Shown piece by piece: positions 25,800-34,000 of a stretch of DNA of 46,106 nt. Numbering within the stretch: position 1 is the stretch's first letter; each line of letters opens with the position of its first letter. The translations under genes and the position numbers were made by a program. Below the pieces are notes generated by a model. It was not told the origin of the DNA, made no database searches, and saw only the letters and a list, made by a program, of their open reading frames with translations. The stretch comes from a bacterium (GTDB taxonomy: Bacteria > Gemmatimonadota > Glassbacteria > GWA2-58-10): assembly GCA_021372515.1 (NCBI GenBank), contig JAJFUG010000014.1:1-46106 (forward strand), written 5' to 3'.

Positions 25800-27413
25800 T
25801 TATTCGACTTTCGTTTCGGCCTGGGGCAGTGGCTCGGCGTTGATCGCGGTGAGAATGACTTTTCCCTGCTGACGGCAGAGGTATTCGGGGATGCGTTCAT
25901 GGCTGGCGGCGGTCACCTCCTCGTCGTAGCCGTTCTTAGCCGCTATCGCAACGCCGATGGCGCTGATGGCCGCAGCCAGGGCCACCGCCCCGGCGATCCC
26001 CCCGGCCGTGAAATAGTAGACCATCCCCACCATGGCCGCCAGCCCCAGGATGATAGGCAGGGCGTAGAGGGTCTTCTTGACCGCGTTGCCGACCCGTATT
26101 TCACTGGCCAGGGATTCCATGTAGCTGCGGATGAAGCCGCGTGCGGCTTTCTGCCCCGAGTCCTGGCAGAGGAACGCCCCCAGGACGCCCAGGGTGAAAT
26201 TCACCTGCTCGATCCGTGAGCTGTAGCGCCCGAAAAGGTAGTGATCGGCCTGATCGGCCGTATGCAGAAGGGCCAGCAGGTAGCCGTACGAAAGCTGAAA
26301 ACACTGGCCGGAGCGCAGGTTGGAATTCAAGTTGTAGAGGGCCTCGGCGCGCAGGAATATCCCGCCTTTCTTGCTCTTGAGCGCCTGACTGAGGAAACTT
26401 CCCGCAATGGCCTTGCGCGCGGCGGCCAAGTCATCCCCGGCCGTGGCCGGAGCGACGAAATCGTAGCGCAGGGCCACCTCCTGCGCCCCAATCACGCTCT
26501 TGGCGCGGATGTAATCCTTGAGCTGGTTGATCCCCTCCAGCTCGATCCGCGCCAGTTCCTCCTCCATGCGAAGGTTGAGGAGAAGTTCCTTGAAATGGAG
26601 GAAATCGAAAGGATAGCTCTCGAACAGCGCATACAGATGGTGCAACGTCTCGGCGGCCTCGGCGCGCAGCGTGTTTTCGAGGTAGAGGTCCTCTTTCATG
26701 TCGCGCGCCTGGGTGTCGTTCTCCATGCGCTTGGCCACGTAGTGTCTCAGGACCAGGCTCTCATCGAACAGCACGGGCAGCCCGATCTCCTCGATTATCT
26801 GACTGATCGGCAGGTTCTTCTCCGGCGCGGCCTTGATCATGCGGTAGCGGATGTTGAACCAGCGCTGCAGGCCGCGGTCGAAGATATAGTCCCGCATCTT
26901 GCGGAGGTTGAGTTCCTCCATCAGGACGTTGAGCCGCTCCATTTCGTTCCCGCCGAACTGGGGGTTGAACAGCAGGAAATACAGTCCCACCACCTCGGTC
27001 TCATCCAGCTCGGCCAGGGGGGCGAGGTTGGTCAGACGGCGCTCCTCGGCCCGGCTGGAGAGCACCAGGTCGAGAAGGGCGATCTCGCAGCTTTTGGGCA
27101 TCACATCATGGCGCAGTATTTCGGCGGCTTTGTTTTCCAAGGCGCGGTAGAGCAGGGTCAGCGACAGACTGTGCTCGGTGCCCAGGGCGGCCAGGTGCGG
27201 GTAGTTGCGCGCGTTGACCTCCTCGATTATCCGGCGGAAGAAATCGAGTTCCTGGGCCTCGGCCAGCAGCGAGGCGGTGCGGTTCAGCTTTATCTGGTTA
27301 AGTATACCCATTTTGTTCATAATACGCCGACCACCGTAGACAAAACTGCCTGCAGAATAAGGGGCTGTCTCATGGCTGGTTTCAACGCCTCTTTCAGCCG
27401 GCAAGATTGTCAT
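25800..27413 (-). CDS. unrecognised large helical protein with two C-terminal membrane segments
   Basis: A 537-aa protein I do not recognise. ATG 27413 is chosen because GGAGG stands 7 bases upstream; ATG 27320 is a weaker alternative. Residues about 40-420 are predicted helical, rich in Leu/Glu/Arg, without cysteine-rich or catalytic motifs that I can name. Two hydrophobic stretches (about 447-490: LPIILGLAAMVGMVYYF and GGIAGAVALAAAISAIGVAIAA) form a membrane hairpin, leaving about 45 residues after it. There is no signal peptide, so the bulk is likely cytoplasmic and membrane-anchored. A promoter-like sequence lies at 27496-27523. The SIS gene follows but appears to be separately regulated. 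Confidence 0.75.
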   Translation of the reverse strand: MTILPAERGVETSHETAPYSAGSFVYGGRRIMNKMGILNQIKLNRTASLLAEAQELDFFRRIIEEVNARNYPHLAALGTEHSLSLTLLYRALENKAAEILRHDVMPKSCEIALLDLVLSSRAEERRLTNLAPLAELDETEVVGLYFLLFNPQFGGNEMERLNVLMEELNLRKMRDYIFDRGLQRWFNIRYRMIKAAPEKNLPISQIIEEIGLPVLFDESLVLRHYVAKRMENDTQARDMKEDLYLENTLRAEAAETLHHLYALFESYPFDFLHFKELLLNLRMEEELARIELEGINQLKDYIRAKSVIGAQEVALRYDFVAPATAGDDLAAARKAIAGSFLSQALKSKKGGIFLRAEALYNLNSNLRSGQCFQLSYGYLLALLHTADQADHYLFGRYSSRIEQVNFTLGVLGAFLCQDSGQKAARGFIRSYMESLASEIRVGNAVKKTLYALPIILGLAAMVGMVYYFTAGGIAGAVALAAAISAIGVAIAAKNGYDEEVTAASHERIPEYLCRQQGKVILTAINAEPLPQAETKVE

Positions 27414-27495
27414 GGATTCGCCTCCAGAGTGACAGTGCAGTCAGCGGCGGCCGGGGGCGGCGGCCGGTTTCCTGCACTCATGCCTCTGGAGAGAA

Positions 27496-27523
27496 TTTAT
27501 AGCAATTTTCACGCCGAAATCAA
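27496..27523 (-). promoter_or_regulatory. possible promoter for the 537-aa membrane protein gene
   Basis: TTGATT (27518-27523) and TATAAA (27496-27501) are spaced by 16 bp on the minus strand, about 85 bp before the start codon. The rest of the 283-bp gap (27414-27696) shows only GC-rich inverted stretches and no gene. Confidence 0.4.
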
Positions 27524-27696
27524 TAAAGGCTCTATCCATTCGGATAGGATCACGGCTAAGTCCACGCAACCGGGCCTGAGCCCGGAATTATCCCTGAAAT
27601 TGCGCGTATCGCGCTCGTGATTGCGCCTCGCCGCAACCAGTCCGGCCGCAGCGACCTCTATCCGCAAGGATACCGCCGGGGCCGGCCGCCATCCGC

Positions 27697-28686
27697 TCAG
27701 ACCCCCGCGCCGCCCTCGGTTTTCTGCACGGTTATGTCCCGTCCCTCCAGATATTCGAGCAGGACACACCGCACCTCCGCCCGGCCGGGCGCCGCGAACA
27801 GCCTGCGCCGCAGCTCGGCCCCGCCGGGCAGTCCGCGGGTGTACCAGCCCAGGTGCTTGCGCATCTGGATCACTCCGCTGTTCTGGCCGTACGGCTCGAC
27901 GCTCAGCTCCAGGTGCTCCAGGGCCACCCGGAAACGTTCCTCCAGGGAGGGCGCGCCTGGGTCCTCTCCGCAGTCCAGCAACCGCCGGACCCGCCCGGCC
28001 AGCCAGGGGTTGCCCAGCAGGGCCCGCCCCAGCATCACGCTGTCGCAGCCGGTCGCAGTCAGCATCCGGCGGGCGTCCTGCGGCTCTACGATATCCCCGC
28101 TGCCGATCACCGGCACCGGAGCGATCTCTTTCATGCGGCGGATATGCTCCCAGTCGGCCTGCCCGGAGTAGCCCTGCTCGCGGGTGCGGGCGTGGATCGT
28201 CACGGCCGCGACCCCGGAGTCGAACAGGCGGAGTCCAATCTCGAGGTAGTTGAGCGAATTGGAGTTCCAGCCGCTGCGGATCTTGGCGCACACTGGCACG
28301 CCGCCCGCCCCGCGCACCGCGGACCGGGCCACCCGCTCAAGAAGCGGCGGGTCCTTGAGCAGCGAGGAGCCGCCGTTACGCCGGATAACTTTGGGCACCG
28401 GGCAACCGAAATTGAGGTCGATGAAATCCGGCTCCAGCTCCGCGGCATGCTGTGCGGCGCGCTCCATCACCCCGGGCTCCGCCCCGAAAAGCTGGATGCC
28501 CAGCGGGCGCTCCTCCGGGAGGAACCGCATCAGGCGCATTGTCCTTTCTCCCCCGCGCGCCAGGCCCTCGGCGCTGACCATCTCGCTCCAGGTTATCTCC
28601 GAGCCCAGGCGGCGGCAGATACGCCGGAACGCCGAATCCGACACTCCGGCCATCGGCGCCTGGGCGATTTTTCCCACGAAATCCAA
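27697..28686 (-). CDS. dus: tRNA-dihydrouridine synthase
   Basis: A 329-aa FMN enzyme that reduces uridines in the tRNA D-loop. Family signatures are QAPMAGVSD at the N-terminus, NFGCPVPKV with the catalytic Cys95, NGGSSLL, KIRSGW, IHARTREQGYSG and VIGSGDI. The length is typical and DusB-like. The start is TTG 28686 behind GGAGGGGG; a GTG three codons later is an alternative with GGAG upstream. It is divergent from nth and preceded by a TTGACA-containing promoter. The C-terminal helical domain (about 245-329) binds tRNA in homologues. Confidence 0.95.
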   Translation of the reverse strand: MDFVGKIAQAPMAGVSDSAFRRICRRLGSEITWSEMVSAEGLARGGERTMRLMRFLPEERPLGIQLFGAEPGVMERAAQHAAELEPDFIDLNFGCPVPKVIRRNGGSSLLKDPPLLERVARSAVRGAGGVPVCAKIRSGWNSNSLNYLEIGLRLFDSGVAAVTIHARTREQGYSGQADWEHIRRMKEIAPVPVIGSGDIVEPQDARRMLTATGCDSVMLGRALLGNPWLAGRVRRLLDCGEDPGAPSLEERFRVALEHLELSVEPYGQNSGVIQMRKHLGWYTRGLPGGAELRRRLFAAPGRAEVRCVLLEYLEGRDITVQKTEGGAGV

Positions 28687-28736
28687 ACTCCGACCCCCTC
28701 CCCGTTTTTCCGACAGTGCGATTATAAGTGCTGAAA

Positions 28737-28764
28737 TATTTACCCTAAAGACTCATACTGTCAA
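28737..28764 (-). promoter_or_regulatory. promoter for dus
   Basis: TTGACA (28759-28764) and TAAATA (28737-28742) are spaced by 16 bp on the minus strand. A second TATAAT occurs at 28721-28726, so two start points are possible. Confidence 0.5.
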
Positions 28765-29145
28765 GACAGGGGGCGTTGAAGCTTGCCGGAACGCAGTTTC
28801 CGGGCCTATGTTGTAGCAGGCCGGATGACGATACCGGCACCGATCAGATGCCGGGCATGCGGGTGCAAAAGGTCTACAACAAAACCGGCACGACTTGCGG
28901 GGACCCGATACCTCTTGCGGCCATCGGGCCGCTGCATTTTCTTTGGTGGCCGCGCATGTCTGAGCCTGCACCACGGGCAGCAAGTCGGCTTGGGCCCGAT
29001 ATACACCGGTCCATGTAGGGGCCCCTGTGCCTGCCTCAATCGGATTGGGCGGCCACAGGGGGCCGCCCCTACGCAAGACACGAGGACTGTACCCCGATAT
29101 ATTGATGGAGTCGGGAAAAAACCGCTCAAACCAAGGAGACACAGC
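28765..29145. other. non-coding region between dus and nth
   Basis: No convincing gene here. The stretch carries short inverted pairs (CCGGCA ... TGCCGG near 28840) and two imperfect direct echoes of a CTTG-GGG-CCCGATA motif (about 28890 and 28990), besides the palindromic element at 29015. The open frame that runs through it into nth lacks a start signal and has repeat-derived sequence. Confidence 0.4.
29015..29072. repeat. long variant of the GTAGGGG palindrome
   Basis: The outer arms GTAGGGGC and GCCCCTAC are 58 nt apart end to end. An inner pair CCCCTGTG (29022-29029) and CACAGGGG (29054-29061) makes a nested hairpin with a loop carrying CAAT/ATTG. It differs from the short members by this insert. 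Confidence 0.75.
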
Positions 29146-29802
29146 TTGCGGGACAGCGATATAGATGCGGTGGTGGCACGGCTCGAGGCCATGGCCGCCC
29201 AGTGGAAAACGCCGATCGTGACCGAGATGGCCGAGGCCCGCCGCGACCCGTTCCGGGTTCTTATCGCCACAGTGCTCAGCCTGCGCACCAAGGACGAGAC
29301 CACGGCCTTGGCCAGCGCCCGTCTGTTCGCCCTGGCCGACACGCCCGCCGCCATGCTCGGGCTGAGCCGGGAACGGATCGCTGAGGTGATCTACCCGGTA
29401 GGGTTCTACCGCACCAAGGCCGAAAACATCCTGGAGCTTTGCCGCATCCTGCTGGACCAGTATGAGGGACAGGCGCCGTCCGAGATGGAGGCGCTTCTGG
29501 CCCTGCCCGGGGTCGGGCGCAAGACCGCGAATCTGGTTCTCAGTCTGGGCCACGGTCTGCCCGGCCTCTGCGTGGACACCCACGTGCACCGTATCTCGAA
29601 CCGCCTGGGCTACGTGCACACCCGCACCCCGGAAAAGACCGAGTTCGCCCTGCGCGAAAAGCTCCCCCTGCGCTACTGGACCGCCTGGAACGACCTTCTG
29701 GTGGCGTTCGGCCAGAACCTGTGCAAGCCGGTGTCGCCATTCTGCTCGCGCTGCACTCTGTTCGAGCTCTGCGCCCGCGCCGGTGTGATCCATTCGCGCT
29801 GA
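29146..29802 (+). CDS. nth: endonuclease III
   Basis: A 218-aa DNA glycosylase/AP lyase that removes oxidised pyrimidines. The helix-hairpin-helix LPGVGRKTAN carries catalytic Lys126, and VDTHVHR carries Asp144. The C-terminal iron-sulfur cluster Cys pattern C-x6-C-x2-C-x5-C is complete (Cys193, 200, 203, 209). TTG 29146 is the best start: AAGGAG is 7 bases upstream, and the longer frame above it runs through a repeat. It ends 1 bp before the convergent HDOD stop codon. Confidence 0.95.
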   Translation: MRDSDIDAVVARLEAMAAQWKTPIVTEMAEARRDPFRVLIATVLSLRTKDETTALASARLFALADTPAAMLGLSRERIAEVIYPVGFYRTKAENILELCRILLDQYEGQAPSEMEALLALPGVGRKTANLVLSLGHGLPGLCVDTHVHRISNRLGYVHTRTPEKTEFALREKLPLRYWTAWNDLLVAFGQNLCKPVSPFCSRCTLFELCARAGVIHSR

Positions 29803-29803
29803 C

Positions 29804-30667
29804 TCAGGCGAAACGGCTGAACTCCTCGATGAACTTGAACGTACGCTCCAGCTCTGACCGCAGCCGGGCTGACACCCCGATGCTCCGGGCCCGCTGCCCC
29901 AGGACCGCGGCCAGGTCCACCCGCTCCGGGCCAGGCTCGGCCAGCGGGTGCGGCTGGCCGTAGAGCACGGCCAGGCGCTCGGCCAGGGCGATCACCGCCG
30001 CTCCGACAGCGCTCCCGCGGTCGAGGCCCTCGGGCAGGCCGCAGCAGTCGGCGTGATGCAGGCCGATCAGGCGGCAGACCGCCTCCGGGATGTTCCACTG
30101 CTCGGCCAGCAGGCTGCCCGCCAGCGGGTGGTCGAAACCGAAAGCCGCCCGCTCCAGGGCCAAGGTGTCCGTACCCTCCCCCGCACGCCCCAGCCGTAAA
30201 AAAAGCCCGGCCGCGGCACGCGGGTCGAACTTCTCGAACACCACCCAGCCGATGTCGTGCAGCAGGGCCGCGGTGGTGACCGCGCCCACTGCGGCGGAGG
30301 GAATGTCCAGCTCGCGCAGGATATGCTCCGCGGCCACTGAGACGCAGTGCGAGTGACGCCAGAAAGCCTGCGGGTCGAACCCGGCCGCAGACTCGGCCGC
30401 GCCCAGGTTGTCGCGGGCCATGCTCTGGAACACGATGTTTTTCACCTGGTTGTAGCCCAGGTAGGTGATCGCGCGCGGCAGGGAGTCGATCCGGCGGCTG
30501 AGGCCGAAAGCCGCGGAGTTGACTGTCTTGAGAATGCGGGCGGCGTACAGCGGGTTGGAGGCCAGGGCCAGGGCCACCTCGCGCGGGTCGCGGTTGAAAT
30601 CCACCTGCACCACCCGGCTCGCCGGGGTTTGCATCCCGCGCAGGACATGCTCCAGGCGCCAGAGCAC
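29804..30667 (-). CDS. HDOD-domain signalling protein
   Basis: About 287 aa. The HDOD signature ILKTVNSAAFGL, SLPRAITYLGYNQVKNIV and the HD pair in LLHDIGWVVF are clear; later come FDHPLAGSLLAEQW and LIGLHHADC. HDOD proteins act in regulation of motility, biofilm and second-messenger networks, usually without known catalysis. The start is uncertain. GTG 30667 has GGAGG five bases upstream, and GTG 30673 is next to it. The 72-aa membrane peptide gene ends 40 bp upstream in another frame, and removing one G from the GGGG at 30711-30714 would join the two into one membrane-anchored protein. It is divergent from the large signalling operon. Confidence 0.85.
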   Translation of the reverse strand: MLWRLEHVLRGMQTPASRVVQVDFNRDPREVALALASNPLYAARILKTVNSAAFGLSRRIDSLPRAITYLGYNQVKNIVFQSMARDNLGAAESAAGFDPQAFWRHSHCVSVAAEHILRELDIPSAAVGAVTTAALLHDIGWVVFEKFDPRAAAGLFLRLGRAGEGTDTLALERAAFGFDHPLAGSLLAEQWNIPEAVCRLIGLHHADCCGLPEGLDRGSAVGAAVIALAERLAVLYGQPHPLAEPGPERVDLAAVLGQRARSIGVSARLRSELERTFKFIEEFSRFA

Positions 30668-30707
30668 CTCCACCTCCAGGCCGGCGCGTGACAGCGGCTC
30701 GATGCCC

Positions 30708-30926
30708 TCAACCCCGCAGGCTGACCGTGGCGAGGGCCTCCCAGATCGCTCCCGCCCCTTCAGACTGCGCCGCTGGCGCCGGCTCTGCAGCCGGGTCGGG
30801 GCCCGCTCCCGCTCCGGGCTTCGGCGTTTCATCCACGGTCGGACCCGCGTGTCTGCGGAACAGATAAAACAGAAAGTAAAGCAGCGCCGCAGCCAGCAAG
30901 GCGGTCACGAGATAGCTCAACGGCAT
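30708..30926 (-). CDS. 72-aa single-pass membrane peptide upstream of the HDOD gene
   Basis: ATG 30926 has a strong ribosome site (GGGAGGG, about 6 bases away). Residues 5-22 form a membrane helix (LVTALLAAALLYFLFYLF) followed by RRH, then a Pro/Ala/Gly-rich linker to residue 72. It either works as a small membrane protein co-transcribed with the HDOD gene, or is the N-terminal anchor of that protein separated by a frameshift. A good promoter lies just upstream (30968-30997). Confidence 0.6.
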   Translation of the reverse strand: MPLSYLVTALLAAALLYFLFYLFRRHAGPTVDETPKPGAGAGPDPAAEPAPAAQSEGAGAIWEALATVSLRG

Positions 30927-30967
30927 GCCCGACCCTCCCGTCGGATGGGATGTCCAGTTCCTGTAGG

Positions 30968-30997
30968 ATTTTACACTGCGCATGTCCGGCCTGTCAA
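30968..30997 (-). promoter_or_regulatory. promoter for the membrane peptide and HDOD genes
   Basis: TTGACA (30992-30997) and TAAAAT (30968-30973) are spaced by 18 bp on the minus strand. Confidence 0.6.
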
Positions 30998-31016
30998 GCC
31001 GCGGCATGATTTTGGC

Positions 31017-31046
31017 TTGACTGGGCGGCGCGGTTTCTGGTACAAT
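31017..31046 (+). promoter_or_regulatory. promoter of the signalling operon
   Basis: TTGACT (31017-31022) and TACAAT (31041-31046) are spaced by 18 bp on the plus strand, 50 bp upstream of the sensor-phosphatase start. It is back-to-back with the HDOD promoter, so both units share a 160-bp control region. Confidence 0.6.
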
Positions 31047-31095
31047 TCCAGAGCGCCGGCTGTCTCGGTGATCGCCTTGCAGTGAAGGGGTGCTC

Positions 31096-34000
31096 GTGTT
31101 GAAAGGAACCCCCGCCTTGTCCTGGAAACTCACCATACCCTCGACTCCCGGCCGCGCTCGCTGTTTCCTGGCCGCTATTCTGTCCTGCCTGGCTCTCCAG
31201 TCGCCGCTTCCGGGTGCGACCGGACCCGACCCGCAACGCCTTGCGAGCAAGAACGCCGAGCTTCGCCAGCGTCTGGAGGCCCTTCAGGCGCGCGGCGAGA
31301 TGTTCCGCTGGAGCGCTTTCGAGCAGGGCCCGCTGCTGCGAACAGGAAGCGTGCTCAAGAGCGTGGCCTGTCCAGACGGCCACCTGGCCTTTGCCACCGA
31401 CAACAGCGGCCTGGTTCTGTATGACGGGGTCAGCCTCCAGGTGCTGGACCACCGCGTCGGGCTGCCCGATGATTTTGTCACCGCCTTTGTCCCCCTCGAC
31501 AGCCAGGCGGCCTGGATCGGCACGGCCGGGGGCCTGGTGCGCGCCGGGGGCGGGCGTGTCCTCCCGCCCGACAACCTGCCCGTCTCCCTGCGCGGCGCCC
31601 TGGTGAGCTGCCTTCTGAGCGACCCGGCGGGCGGGCTCTGGGTCGGCACGCAGAGCGTCGGCCTGTGGCGTCTGGACGGCGGCGGCTGGACCTGTGTCTA
31701 CGGCGCGCCCGACAGCCTGAGCGGCCCGAGCCAGGGGATCAACGACCTGGCGCTCGACCCGGCCGGACGGGCAATCTGGGCGGCCACGGTGGGCGCGGGA
31801 CTGTTGCGGGTGGACAGCCACGGGGTGCAGCGTTTCCCAGCGCCCCTCGGCCCGGGCAGCGAGGAAATCTACTGCCTGCTCGCCGGGCGGGACGGCCTTC
31901 TCTGGCTGGGCAGCGCCGGGGCCGGGGCCGGGTTTCTGGCCGGCTCGCAGTGGCGGCGACTGGACATTCCGGAGGCCGGAAACGCTGGTGTCACCTGCCT
32001 GTGCGAGTTGAGCGACGGCAGTCTGCTGTTCGGCACCACGGCCGGGGCCTGGCTGTACGAGGCCGGCGCGGCGGAATTTTCCCGCCTGCCCCTGCCCGAG
32101 GAGCTGTCCCCCTACCCTGTAATCTCCGCAATCGAAAGCCACGGCAGCCTCTGGCTCGGAATCAGCGGCCAGGGCCTGCACGTTTTCGACCTGGAGCTGG
32201 TCCGCCGCTACGGCCCGGAGCAGGGGCTTCCCGCCCCCCAGGCGTTCAGCCTGGGGCAGTCCGGGGACGGGGCCATGTGGTGCGCCACCCGCGAGGGGGT
32301 CGTCCGCCTGGAGAACGGCCGCTGGAGCCAGCCGCGCGAGGCGGAATTCCTGCCCGACCGTCTGGTCACCTGCCTCTCCTTCGGCCCGCTGGACCGTAAA
32401 TGCTTCGGCACCTACGCCGGGGTGCTGCTGTTGGAGCAGGACGGCAGCCGGACTGTCCTCGACCGCGACAACGGCCTGGCCAGCAACATGATAAACCACC
32501 TTCAGACCGACCCAACCGGCGGGCTGTGGATTTCCACCGAGGGCGGCGGCCTGGTCGAATACCATGCCGGCGGGATCAATCAGTACAGTGAGGCCGAGGG
32601 TCTGCCCTCCGCCCAGGTCCAGGCCAGCCTGAGCACGGCTGATGGCTCGGTCTGGGTCGCTACCCGCAAGGGCCTGGCCCTGATCAGGGAGGGAATGGTT
32701 CTGTCCCGCACCGCTAAGGGCGGGCCGGTCTCGCCGGGGGCGTTCCATTTTACTTCCCTTTGCCTGGGAACGGACAGCTCGCTCTGGGCCGCCACGGACG
32801 GCATGGGCCTCTGGCAGCTGCCTCCCGGCGGCGACTGGGTCCGCCACGGCACGGAGAGCGGGTTGGCCTCCGAGGAAGTCTACTCCGTGGCCCGGGCCTC
32901 CTCCGGCCGGATCGCGGCGGGCACTGCGCTGGGACTGGGCCTGTATGACGGCACGCTGTGGCGCAACTACGGACCGCAGCAGGGAGTGGGGCCCGGAGCG
33001 GTGCGCTCGGTGTTCTGCGCCGCGGACAGCGCGCTCTGGCTCTGCGTGGAGGGCCAGGGTGTCGTGCGGTTCAACCCGGACCGTTTCGATCCGCCAGAGA
33101 CCTGGGTCCTGAGTCCCGGCGGCGGGGCTTTCACTGCCGGCCCGGACACCCGCGCCCGCAGCTTCAGGCTTTCCACCGACAGCCTGCGCGGGCAGTTCTA
33201 TCTTCCCGGCGGCTGGTCCGAGCCGCTGGAGGCCAACCCCACTGACAGCCTGCAAGTCGACAGCCTGACTGTCGAACTGGCCGCTCTCACACCCTGGTGG
33301 CCGGGCGCGGAGGGCGCGTTCCGCTATTCCTGGCGCCTGGACAACGGCCGCTGGAGCGCTTTCAGCCCGCGCAGCGACCTCGACCTCAAGGGCCTTTCCC
33401 CAGGCGCGCACGTGCTTTCGGTGCGCGCCCGCGGCCCGCACCTCAGGACCGACCCCACCCCGTCGCGCTACCGTTTCTACGTTGACCTGCCCGGCCCCTG
33501 GCGCGACTGGCGTGTCTATGCAGGCGTAGCCGTGCTTGCACTGATTATTTCAGGGCTGCTGGGGCGTCGGCGGATTGTCTGGTGGCTGGTCCGCGCCCGG
33601 CGGCGCAATTTCCGTCCCATCCAGCCCAACCCGTTCCATCCCCACCGTCCCCAGGCCGCCGATGAGCCGCTGCCGGGACGGGAGGCAGAGCTGGCGGCCC
33701 TTCTGCGCGAGGACGGCAACCAGTCGCTGGTCCTGCACGCCCAGCCGCGCAGCGGCCTGAGCAGCCTTCTGCGCCACGCCGCCGCCCGGATGCAGGCTGA
33801 CGGGGCCGGGGCTGTGCTGATCGACCTTTCCGCCCCCGGCCTGGGCGACCTTCCCCGGCTGCTGCGCCGTCTGCTGGAAAGCCTCGGTGGACAGGCCCCG
33901 GCCGCGGGCGAGGCGGTCCGTCCCGAAAGCCTGATCCCCCTGGTCCGGGAGTACGGCCGTCCGGTGCGCCTGCTGTTCGACGGGGCGGAGGCACTCGGCC

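Noticed and set aside
28783-29145. N-terminal extension of endonuclease III back to an upstream ATG
   Set aside because: The added part runs through a palindromic repeat, has no family similarity, and TTG 29146 has a well-placed AAGGAG.
30668-30832. N-terminal extension of the HDOD protein to an ATG at 30832
   Set aside because: The extension is Arg-rich low-complexity sequence that overlaps the well-supported 72-aa membrane peptide in another frame.
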